Shown here piece by piece: positions 1 to 12,462 of a stretch of DNA of 64,000 nt (position 1 is the stretch's first letter; the number at the start of each line of letters is the position of its first letter). Location: contig NW_017804464.1 of NCBI RefSeq assembly GCF_001625305.1, positions 325,840 through 389,839 on the forward strand. The letters are read 5' to 3'. The stretch is from Branchiostoma belcheri. Taxonomy: Eukaryota > Chordata > Leptocardii > Amphioxiformes > Branchiostomatidae. The notes beneath the pieces are model-generated. The model saw only the letters and a list, made by a program, of their open reading frames with translations. It was not told the origin of the DNA and made no database searches. The position numbers and the translations under genes are program-made.

Positions 1-476
1 TATTAACAATGATTGATTTGATTAGTTAAAATGGCATCGCTACATCAAAACTTTAAAAGTGAGAAACCTAATTCATATTGCTGCTATGAAGTAAAGACTA
101 TATTTCATCTCCAACACTGGAACGAATTGGACTTACCCAAATTTTCGACTAATTCCTTCAACCTTGTTCACGGAATGGACCCGTCTACACTTGGAACGTG
201 ACATCAGAGACACGTGACCGTAGTAGCGGGTCCTACATATGCCTCATTATAGTTTAGTTTAGTCTTTACTTAATGACTTGCACCAAGAAAGATGAAATTT
301 CATGCTAATATAGTTGGTGTTTTGCATCTATTTAAGCTGTGAAACCATCCATGCTTAAAGCATATAATCAAAGTTTGTCACTAAGATACACAGTATAGTA
401 AGTCTTCAACTGATGATCGTTTTTTGTCTGAACTCTGACATTTCTTGTCGAAAGCTTTCAGGTGCCACACGACTCT
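1..476. other. 3-prime flank of gene 1
   Basis: This stretch should contain the 3-prime UTR of the phosphatase gene. It is AT-rich. I see no AATAAA on the minus strand and no other gene. Confidence 0.4.
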
Positions 477-3029
477 TCAGCGGAAATTGGCGTAGTGGTC
501 AAAACTGTCCAGGTACTCCACAACAGCCTGGTAACAGAACTGGTACTGGTCCTGTAAAGGAAGAGATATGAAAACATACTAGTATATAGCTTGGGCCATG
601 TTGATTTGATTCTATGGATGACATCCTTTGGGAACCCCAAAACTGATGCGAGCGTGCGAGTGAAAAACTTGGCAAAAAGTTGCCTTCAAGATGAAATCTA
701 GGTGGTCATAAAGTTGAATAATAAAGTCTTAATTTTCATTTCTTTGCATTTTCTTCTTTCGTTGGAATCTATTTTGGCATTCTACAATATTAGTATCATT
801 TTCCAATATTGACAATTCCAATACATGTACATGTATTACAATTTACTGCTTCAATTACTATTTTGAACTGCTTTGGTGCACCGAATCTTTTTAGAGCTGT
901 TAGAATCAGTACTGACCAGTGTCTGCACCATGTGAGGCCGCTGCAGCCGGAGTGCCTTCACCACTTGGAACACGTCACAGACTCCCTCTGCCTTCACCCG
1001 CTCCAGTACTGTGCTGATGGCACAGAACGCCCCCGTGCGGCCGGCCCCGGCACTGCAAGAGAGATTGTTGTCAACCACAACTGGGAAGTTTAGGTATGTT
1101 AGTGCCTGAATGCTCGCAAATTGAACACTGCTCATTGTACGATGTGCTAAGCTTTACATATTACACGTACTTCTTAAAAATAAGTATTGGTTACTCAATA
1201 TACAGATAAGTACATAGTGACTTAGTCCTTCATACAAGTGGTAAGATCACATACTATCGTACCTGCAGTGCACGGTGATTGGTCCGTTCCCAGAGTGCTG
1301 CTGCTGCTTCTGAACCTGACCAATCAGATCGATCATCCCAGCGGCGTTGTCAGGGATACCGACCTCCGGCCAACCGTGGAAGTGGAACTGCTGCACGGTA
1401 CGGGTTGTTCCTCCCTGTTGGGCAGTTGGAGAAACGATTTACTTTTCATCATACATCACTAATATGTTATTTATGTAATTGTCACTTGTTCTAATGCTAC
1501 CATTCTTTGCAATTAGACTGATTAGCTGACAAACTAATTGATGTCCAAAGTATTATGTAGTATTATTCATCAATGGGTTCCTTACAAAATATCCTACCAC
1601 TAATGGGTTGGACTAGGTGCTGACTTTACAGACCAAACTGTTGATCCATAGAATCTATCTTAGTATGTATAATGTTTGCCCTGATCTGTATGCTTAGCTC
1701 TAAGTAAGTTTAGTACTGTTGTAATGAATACTATACCTTGCCCTTAGTGAGGTGGAAGGTACGCAGGGTGTAGTCAGGGTAGTCAGTCTGGTCTTGAAGA
1801 GACACAGTGAAGTCGCCAAAAGACTGGCTGCCATCCTCCGGCCAGTACATGGCGCACTTGTTCTATAGAATCATAATAACACACAAACAGTTAGTATGTA
1901 TGTAAATAAGATCACAAAATTGGGAGAAGTAGAATCAACTTACCAGACTGTAGTACTAGTACCAACGTTAGTATACGCCTGGTATTTCTGGGCTTGTAGA
2001 TGCTTGTGTTGGCTGTTAAACATGTTTTTAACATGTCTTCCAGCTAACACAAATAAGTGCTAGCTTGAGTACATATACATGTATCTGTAAACCATTTTTT
2101 GTTGTCACCTGTAGCTAATGAATCCTTTGGTCTTCATTCATTCATTGCCAAATATTTCATGACAAATATTATAATCCATCATTATCGTTCAAATATTTAC
2201 ACTAAACGAAGGAAATTGTTTCACCTACCTGACTCTTCTCCTTGATCTCAGTCAGCATGACAACAGAGCAGGAGTTCCACTCCCACACCATCCTCCAGAA
2301 GTCCTCCACAGTCCGGTCCAGCGGGCCCTGGGTAGCGATGTACGCGTCCTTCATGTTGTAGCCCTGTGGGAGGAACCATGGTTTTGTTTGTCTCTAGCTT
2401 GTTCAACTTGTTCCCTTATTGTAAAAACCGTATGTGATGAGGCAACACAGCGAAGTTACCTCTTATTACCTAGATGTAAGAAATTACACACTATGGCCTT
2501 CGTCCTTCTTTCTTTTGCATTTTCCATAAATCAGACCAGTGTTGCATAATTTGCAGCTCCCACGATACTGCAGTTACAGATTTTGATATAGGGCAATTAT
2601 ATATCTGTCTTCCCTAGCTACATAAGTGGGAAATTAACATTAAACGTATCCTAAACCATGGCCAATAACTCACATCAATGAAGGAAGCGTTGATGTAGTC
2701 AGATCCCTTCACACCTGGCTTCTGCTGTAGGAAAACTCGGGTGGTGTCGTCTGGGAGGGAAAGGAAAATGTTTTATCAACAAACCAAACTATACCTAAAC
2801 AATACCTAGTTGTATGAGGGACTATGATAGGAGACAACATATTGGATCATCTACAACCTTACTACAATGGGAATAACTGTTTACCAAACTAACAGTACAT
2901 GTGCACATTGCTAAATAATCCTGGTTGACTCTTACACGGCAGGACCTGCAGCACCCTGTTCTTGGACAGGTTCTCCGGCAGGTTCCCGGACCGCATGTTG
3001 GCTTTGTCGATGGGGATGCGGGTCAGCTT
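477..3029 (-). other. Gene 1 exons 35-41: second (membrane-distal) PTP domain, D2
   Basis: Seven exons encode a second phosphatase domain. The P-loop HCSAGAGR is intact, with Cys and Arg present and split between the exons at 1263-1414 and 917-1052. The WPD loop reads WPEVG, Glu for Asp, as is usual in D2 of vertebrate PTPRA and PTPRE. In those proteins this change lowers activity and D2 is mainly regulatory. The segments VQKQQQ and [11 protein letters not shown] and the C-terminal YANF end are strongly PTPRA-like. The final Tyr (pTyr-x-Asn context) matches the Grb2-binding tail tyrosine of PTPRA. The stop is at 477-479. Confidence 0.85.
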
Positions 3030-6000
3030 CTACAATAGGGACGAGAAACAAATGAGAACACGAAAGAAAGAGGTTATTAAAAACTTCCTTTGTTGTTTGA
3101 AAACACTTATTTTACTACATGTAATAGCATCTAAAGCACACAAGCAATAAGGCTATAGCTGAAAAGACATTGGCATTTGTGCAAAGAAAAGATACACATC
3201 ATTGGTTTATAATCATCTTTGCAAGAAATATGTTTCCTTTCACATCTATCGTTAATAGTACAATGTATGACGTTTACCCCAAACTCAGTCTCGAGCCCAG
3301 ATACGCCAGTCTGAGGATCCTCCATCTTGAGTTTCTGCATGTAGCGGTGGATGTTGGCCACTTCACTTTCCGTGTCTCCGTACAGGTAATCTTCCAAGAG
3401 GGCTTTGAAGATGAACACGTACTGAGCCTTGAGCATCAATGAAAAAATAGCCATATTAGATCAAGAAGCTAAAGTCCTTACAGATTGAAGGTCTATGATT
3501 CAAGTGTTACAAGGAGTTTCACCATGCACCAAACAAACATGACCACAGAGCAGATACAAAGGGAGACGATAACCTCAGTCTGCACCATGAAGCTCCTGTT
3601 CTGACGCATCTTCTCCACAAACCCGAACACGTCCACCTTCCCCTCTTCCTTGATCATGTCCAACATGGCGTCCACGGTGATGAAAGTACCGGTACGGCCC
3701 ACCCCGGCACTGTGTAAAGAAATGAACGATTAAAGTCATTTCAATTGTACGTTTCAAGTTCAATACATTCCATAAGCTCTCGTAATATGGATGTGGATGT
3801 CTTTATTGATACCTAGTATTTACCAAAAAAAAAATGCTATTTTTACCTGCAGTGCACGACGATTGGTCTGTCGTTGGAGGTCAAAGACGACATCACGGTC
3901 TTCCGGAACTTCAGCAATCCCATGGGGCTCTTCGGCAGCCCAAAGTCTGGCCATCCGATGAAGTGGAAGTGAGTGACTTTGCGCACTCTCCTCTCCCTTG
4001 CCTGTGGTTGGAATTAATAAAAAATCTTTCATTTTGGACCAAGTAGGCAGCAAAATGTTGTACATTGCAATCTTCTGAAATCCATCAAGTTCAAATAAAT
4101 TTTAAAGTGAACTGAAATACTGAAGTGATTTCTTGAACTATCATTGAATGTAAAACATACTTTGCTCAGCAGGAATACTCGAGTGACGTGGTCCACCATC
4201 GGCACAGCTTGCTCAAGTTTTACAGTTAACGTTCCATATCCCCCGCCGGGGTTGTAGGTCTTCTCTCCACTGTCGGGCCAGTACTTTGAGCATTTTTTCT
4301 GCAAGGTAAGTAGAACATTAAAGTTACATATGTTTCGCATATTTTATCGGATTCTTGACAATTTAACACAGTTTATTTTGGTAGTCTTTACCTTGCCATT
4401 CTCCTCCAGGTTGGTTACCATGACGATTGCTGTTGAACCTGTCTCCCAGATCATCCTCCAGAAGTCAGCGATGGTGTTCTCCATAGGGCCTACCCAAATA
4501 CACAATGGTTATCCGGTGTATGCCAAGTGTTTATTGGCCTTGTGCGTTCTCAAAACCATCATAATACTAGTATCTCAGGACATCAAGTAGGCTGATATAA
4601 TTCACCCAAGCAGGAGTTGCTTGGTGTTGTCTGTTACCTCTAATGTTATGGTTTTATGTGTACTTGACTGCTACAGTTACGGTCGTTTTGTGCAAGTTAA
4701 AGTCTGTACCAAAACCTTGCTTGCAGCACAACCTTACAAACTATCAACATTAACTTTGTTGATTTTGCCATGTTACTCACCCTGGGCAGCAATAAACTTG
4801 CCCTGCTCCTGGTATCCCTGTGATGATGGGAAAAGGCAATTAGGTCATTGTGATGTTAGCTAAAAGCAGATTCTTTTTGGGAAAGGGCACATAACTTCAA
4901 AAAACACATTTATTAAGTGTTACTGTGAGACTAAGGCATGAATGCTTATTTCGTAGGACATATTGTACTGTCTTACATCCATGTAAGAGGCATGGATATA
5001 GCCTGATCCTGGAACCCCTTCGATTGGAGTCAGCTTCACAAGGCCCCTGTCATCTGGTAAAGAAAATATAAAATATAATCAATCGAAAATGCAACACAAC
5101 TGCATACAAAGCTTAATATTTTTCAAATACAAATATTGATTTAGGTGTTGCTCATGCATCAATCGATATAAGATGGGACTTAGTACATGCAGCTATGAAA
5201 CTGTACACTAGACTATCACTCACATGCGATGATGTTTCTAAACTTGTTCCTGGAGGCATTTTCCTCGTTGTAGTAAGCTTCTGCATGGTCTCTTCCAAAC
5301 GGCTTAGGCAGATACTGCAAAGTGCAATAGTGCAGTCAGGTATCATAAAAATCGCAAAATGTGGAGAATTCAACAATACAAAAAACACATTAGATCGTTT
5401 TTTCTCATCACCACCAAGCCGTCAACACCAGCACCCACTTCCGAAGATAAAATTTGGTTTCGTTTCATTCATTGCCAATGGTAACCTTTTCGTATCGTCC
5501 AAAATGAAGTACTCACGCTGTATTCCTCCACAAACAGCTGGTCGTCGTTAGCGTGACGCCTGGTGAACTCCCTCTCCAGCCTGTTGATCGGGATGGGCTG
5601 ACGCAGGGCTAAGGACGGTGAGGCGCCGCCACTTCTGCCTACAAAAGATTAGGTAAGATTCAAATCAGTGTTCACAGATAATGGTTACGGATGCCTGCTC
5701 CAGATCCTACCAAAATGGGGAATGATTGATGCATAGCATTGTCTAGTGTCTGATTTCCCTGAACGGTCTCTGCAATTGCATGTAAAGTCATTGCTAACAT
5801 GATTTTAAATGTTGCTGATGATTGTTGAGTTATACTCGTATTAGCTAGGACCACAAGAAGACAGTGAACAGAAGGCGACAAGACACAAGATGTCCTGGTA
5901 CAACGAAAATGTGTGCATTGGTCTATAGAATAAATAATTCTCTGAAGTGAATCCCAAGTTTAGAGATATATGTATCTGCAAATAGACAGATATAGGACAT

Positions 6001-9000
6001 CTCTTACTTGGCCTTTTGGGTTTGGGCTTCGGTTTTGGAGCAGGAGATTTCTTCACTTCTACCGCCTCCTCGTCCATCGGTCCGATCGCCCCCATCTGGG
6101 TGTCGTCCTCCGGCACTGACCTTTGCTTTGGTGACCGGCGAGGTAATTTGGTTAGCGGGCTGTCGCCACTGTCTGCCAGACGCCTCCTTGATAATGCAAA
6201 TTTAAACAGTACGTTTTATATCAGGAGACACTGAAAATCACACTACATGTGCGGAAATGTTATTGAATTGGAAACAGTTCAACAAGAATAAAAACCAATT
6301 AAGATAATGAGTGTATAAATTGTATATGTTACAAAGATGATGTCGTTTTATAATCTTACCTGTAAAAAAATAGGCCCACGCCTACGATACAAAGAACCGC
6401 CAGCGCCCCCACTATTCCTCCGGCAATCGCTCCAACGTTAACTGGAGAACCTTCGGCTAAGTGTGTTCCAAAACGTTTGTCAGTTAGACTTACCATCAAG
6501 AAAGGTGTTAATGTAATGATAGGATACACAATAGGATGTTTGATTGCAATGAAGAAATCGATATAAAGAAATCGGGTATAATTCATAATCTATCCCCCTC
6601 TCTTTCAACATCCACATCAGTGGAGTCATACTCATCAGTGGCACATTAGAAAATTTAGTGCACACTAAAATGGAAACAAATCACATGACTACAGATAGCA
6701 ACTCACTTTCGGGATTTGCGTGACTGGTCTATAAGCCATTCCAAGAAAAATGTCTATTAGTTTTAATGATAATGAGTAGCAGTTACCTGTGGTTACTGGT
6801 TTGCTGTATGCTGACGATTTGTGAGTCTGGTAAAAGGGAGTGCAAGGCAAGGTAAGGCTGGCTAGCTATAGGAGCATATATCAACGGTGAACAGTTGTAT
6901 TATCAGCTGGTCAATGTGTCAGTCAAAGTCAAGTATGATTGAATAAGACACGAATAAGTAAGTACAGTAACTTAACAAATCAATAGCACGGCAGGTCTAT
7001 GTATGTATGCCAACATTCCATTCTTTATATTGATGGTTTCTTTCAGATAATAGTATGACTTCAATTTGAAAAAAATTAGTTAAGATAATTAGCACTTTTT
7101 ATATATGTACTCCAATTTTGTTAAGACTATGTCCGATGATGAAGGTGAGGAATCGTGTAAGAAATGGGAAGTGCTTAATACCCCGGAAGTTGCCCTTTTT
7201 CTCTTTCTCCCCTCAGTGGCACCCACGTAGGCACGGATGACTGTTGTGTAGGTAGACCCTGGTGTCAGTTTCCTGTTACCCGGTTCTGGTGCTTCCTGTA
7301 CTACACCTCTCTTACAACACGTGGCGTCTTCACAGGGTTCACCAGATCCTATTGTCACTTCTGATCCTTCTTGGTAGCTGGACCTGTATCCATGTGAGCA
7401 AACAATTATATCAAAAAGAAGAAATTATTGTGACAAATATATTGGTATAACATTACATCTTTTGTTTTGGGAGTGTTTCAATTCATGCAAGTTTGTAGTA
7501 TATGTTGATATCTTATAATATTTTCTTATATAAAAACGGCAGTTTATTGCAATGCGTACCCTGAGTAGGCGATAGCGATGTACGGCTCTGTTTTTCCGTC
7601 CTCCAGTGCAGAATCCGTCAGGACGTCCTGTGGCTGTCCAACCCTGTCAGTCAGCTCATCAAGTGTTTCATCCTTCCGCATTGGTACAACTATGACTTGG
7701 TAACAACTGGGTTAAAAAAAGACATGTAAGTTGTCTGATCTGAATTACCTCCAGTACTTCAGGAGAACACGGATCAAATTTATAATGATTTTACTTTTCT
7801 GTGTTATCTACTTATAAGCAACACCCATACCTTATAGGTCCATTTCGCTCGCTTATGCCGGGTAACAGGATGGTGAAGGTACTGGAAGTTAACGTTGCCT
7901 CTTCAGCAGTCACATTCGGGACCATATCTGGTGGCTCTTTAAGAGATGTAGTAGACAAATGATTAAACCAAAAGATGATGTATCGGTCCTCGAGTCTTTA
8001 CTATTTTAATTAAAAGGGATAGAATAAATAACAGCATGGCAGCTATTTTTGTAACAGTCGCTCACCTGTCCTCCGAACTGTGCAGGTTGCCATCTCGCTC
8101 CTTTCTCCCTCCGCACAGGTTTGAGCCTGAACGGTGACGTGGACCAATGAGTAGGCGGGAAGAGCTGCTAAGGACTCTGTCCAGGTTAGGTCTGGTACTT
8201 CTGATGTCGTCAAATGTTCAGGCTCAGCGTCAACGTCATTTATCGAGCCTGTCTCCAGCCTGGTGGTACTAACAGCGACCTAAATAGCAGAATCAGTTCC
8301 TTTACAAGTACAAGGCTGCTACATTGTATGCTAGCCTGGGTGCCATCCTCTGTAGTTTCCGCTGTCGCTGGGGTACGGAGGATGGTACCCAGACTAATTG
8401 TATGCTACAATCTTCATGTATCTGATAACTTGTGGCAGTTAAGGTCACATTTCTGAACGAAATCGTCACAAGCCAGTAGCCACCCATCTTTTTCGTGGGC
8501 AAATACCGTTACTTCTTAGATTGCCAGGGAGTCGCAGAATTGGAATGGCACTGTTATTTATTTTCATATGAAAATACTTATATAGTATAATGATATGATG
8601 ATATTATTTATTTTCCCCTCATTTTATTCAGAGTTGCTCAACTCAGTGGCTAACAGTGGGGCCCTACATGTGGCACATAAATAAAACTAGTAGAACACAT
8701 ACAGTCGCATATCAAACAATAAAATTAAGTTATGATAAATACCAATAATGATTAATGATAATATCATTATCTTTGGCGCTCTACCACGTTTTAAACAGTT
8801 GTGTACGTTTGTGTGTATTTAATAGGGGAAGAATCATATATAGGTGATGCCTATTCAATTTGGAACAAGGAAACTGCCATATAAACAACCAAACATGGGA
8901 TCATAAACTAGAAGTGTACCTTGTAGTTGCTGAGATTCCCATTAGTGACATTCGGCAGAGACCAGCTGACGGTACACGTGCTATCGCTCTGGTCAGCTAG

Positions 9001-12000
9001 AAGATTCAGAGGTGGTCCTGGGCCTGAGAGATAAAATAAAGAAGTATGTTTTGACATGTGTTAATCAAAGCTAGATTACCCAGTATTGCTTTGATAAACT
9101 GAATAGGGTAGTGCATAATGATAACGTGAATTGTGCATGATATAAGTTCATCAAATGTAAAATGCAAATTACAAAAGCATGAAAAACATTTCGGTACACG
9201 TTGAAGACATTTTTCTCATGTCAATCGTAATCGAGCAAAACTGTTCTTACATCCTTCACTGGTCTCTACTGTAAACACCTCGCTGTCCTCTCCTTGGAAA
9301 AGCAAGTTGTATGCTTTGACCTGAAGTACATGTACCAAGAAATGCAAAGAGTGTAATCGAGTGACTTTATTGCTCAATGTTGACCATTACCATCATAATT
9401 ATGTAATGATATCAATCTACCTATTAGTGAGTAACTTTTATCAATAACGATAATTAATGTTGTCTGACTATTATCTTGTCAGTTTAATTCATGAAAGCTT
9501 GGTCTAGTTTTTAGATAAATAAATCTTGAAAATACATGTTAGATATAAACACTACCTATGCATTTGACAACATCATATGTATGGATGAATGAATAAGTCA
9601 CCTTTATTGAATACGTCTTGTAAGGTTGAAGGTTGGATATCTCTTTGGGACTGCTGGCAGCTTCGATAGTTGTCCAAGTTCCATCCTCAGTGGAGTATGA
9701 CAGGCGATATCCTAGAATCTTCCCGTTTGGGTGTTCAGGTTGATCCCAGGAGACTCGTACTGTGGACCTGTCGGTTTGGCTGCCGGACACACAGGAACAG
9801 GGACCGGTGTTTTCTGCTGTCATGGCTCGGGGTGGACTTGGAACTGTCGAAAAATGGATAGAATTAGTCCTTTGTTGGATGAATTTATAAAAAAAAAACT
9901 ACTTGTTTCTATCATACAAGATAAATGATTGTGAGTGCATCTGTTTTGTATTGACCGTAGGACCTCTTTGTGCAAAGCAAATTTCGATTCTGCTAGGTGA
10001 CTCATTTAAGGAATTTCTCAATAATACAGCTGAATTACTGCCTAGTGCTCCACGAGTATTGCTGCAATTTGAATTAAGAATTGTGATGTGGTGAACCGGT
10101 GGCAAACAACTTAAAAAGAGTATTTCAGTGTAACATGAGAAAAAATATATACATAACTTTAAATGGCATTGGCACATGTAAATTGGAAAGTAGTTGCTTC
10201 TTACTGTATTCAAACAGGAATGTTATGCCTGCCACCTGCCCAGGCCCTGCCGACGTCACACCCCAGACATTCACGGTGTAGTTCACATCTGTTTGTAGTC
10301 GGTCGATCGAGTAGAATGTAGAGTTTCCATCTGTTGTGACCGGAGAACTTTCTGAAGTCTCATTTGCCCTTTTGTAAGTAACCATGTAGTTAATTATGAT
10401 GCCTTTAGGTTTAATGGGGTCGGGCGGACCCCACATAACTTTCACCTCGGTTCCAGAGATCCCTTGTACGGTTAGGTTTTCAACCTTGCCTGGTGCTGAA
10501 AGAACAAGAGGAGAGATTTAAGCGTGTTTATGTGTCTCATGTGTAAACATATTCCTTTACAAGTGTTGGGGTAAAAATTTATATATGTTCCAGCTCAGTA
10601 ATAATTTTGGTTCAGGTATTTCATTTTAGTTTTTAAGTGATTTTGAGTTTGTGTATGGTTTTCATTTTAGATGTGACAAAATAGCAGTTCTGTGGTGTGA
10701 ATTGATGAATTTGAAGACAAAGAAACGTATAACATTGCATGTTTTGACATGCTCAGTTTCGCATGAAGATCTTTGATTTCATACAATGAAGTCATACCAC
10801 TGAATGTAAATGTACAATGATAAAAGATCACCACACTGAATTTTTGGTCAACAATATGTGATAAGCTAATGTGAAAATACCTGCTTCAGCTGTCCAAACA
10901 TGTGCCACAAGTGAGTCATTGCTGTACCCCAGGTCATTCTTTATGGCAACTTTAACTTCGTACAGGGTGAACGGATCTAGTCCGGTGATGTCATAGTTGG
11001 TGTCTGTAGTGTCTTTTATGATGCTGTTCCATTGTTGCTCCCTAATTTCACGGTACTGGACGCGGCTTCCGGTGACGGGTAGATTCCCCAGGTAGGCCGG
11101 AAGAGACCAGGTGCACATGACGGTAGTATTTGTCGAGGTCAGGCCACTGTTCACTGTTGGAGGGTCTGGTCTCTCTACATTACAAAGCGTGGATTATACA
11201 CAAATGGTTAGACAGCAAATTGATGGTATTTTAAAAAGACTATAATGCATTCTATATAATAGATTTTTATAATAAACAGTAAGTAATATAAAGTCTTATT
11301 CCAATACGTAATATAAAGTCTTATTCCAATATACATACCTAACTGTGTCCATGAGGTACTCGGTCATCTACCGCACAATCGCTATGCCACGTATATCCAT
11401 TGATCTTATAGTATCTCACGGCTTATTGCCGAAATCAATTAACGCGCTAGTTAGGCAGAGAACCCTAAGAAGGCTTTAAGAATGTATGCTGGGCGCACGC
11501 GCTATGTGAGATTTTGTTCTACTCATCATCAGGTCGGGCGAATTGCCCGGACCAAGTCCACTCTTACCAAGTCTACTACTGTAACAGTAATATTATGTAC
11601 TACCCTGCCTACATGTACCTAGTCCTTATTATGATATGATATGAATCTTTATTTCATGTTCTTGCCCATATGGGATAAATGCACAAGAGGATATGCAGTA
11701 TGCAAAACATGAGTATTGCATACTGGGACGCTATATTCTAATGTTAATTGCTAGGAATTTATACATTATAACAATACTATATACTACCTATCATCTACTG
11801 TACAGGCGGTGTCAATCAAGGTTAACGACATTGAGAACATCCAAGGTGTATCTCAAAAGTATTCTGCAAATTGCTAAGAGTGTGGAAGAATTTGGTGACG
11901 ATTGCAACAGGTACTCAATCAATGTACGTGTACGCCATGTAGAATAAAGAATAGGTTAATCTAAATAGAAATGACAATGGTCATTTTCTTACCTCTTACT

Positions 12001-12365
12001 GTCAATGTGACAGTCACTTCTTGAGTACCTCCTCTGTTGCTCGCCTGACAGCGGTAGGTTCCATGGTCTGTCCTATCCAGGTTAGTGATGATGAGAGTAC
12101 TCTCTGTGTACGTGTGTTGATTTGTTCCACCGGTATCCTCAGTGATTGTAACTCCATCACCGTTTGAGATGATTGCTCGGTGGTACCACGTGATGCTCGG
12201 TCTTGGATGCCCTGTTGCTGTACAGGAGAAGGTGGCGTCTTGTCCAGCGTTTTTCACAGAATCTTGTGGTGGTTCAGTTATCTGAGTGGGGGCTAGACAG
12301 AAGATTTTGATAATGTTACTTCCTGGTGAGGTGAAATATTGTACAATATGTCAGCAGCACAGACA

Positions 12366-12405
<40 letters not shown>

Positions 12406-12406
12406 T

Positions 12407-12462
<56 letters not shown>

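Noticed and set aside
8302-8502. Small minus-strand frame in gene 1 intron
   Set aside because: Spans the 65-bp inverted-repeat element; no homology, no gene 2 counterpart.
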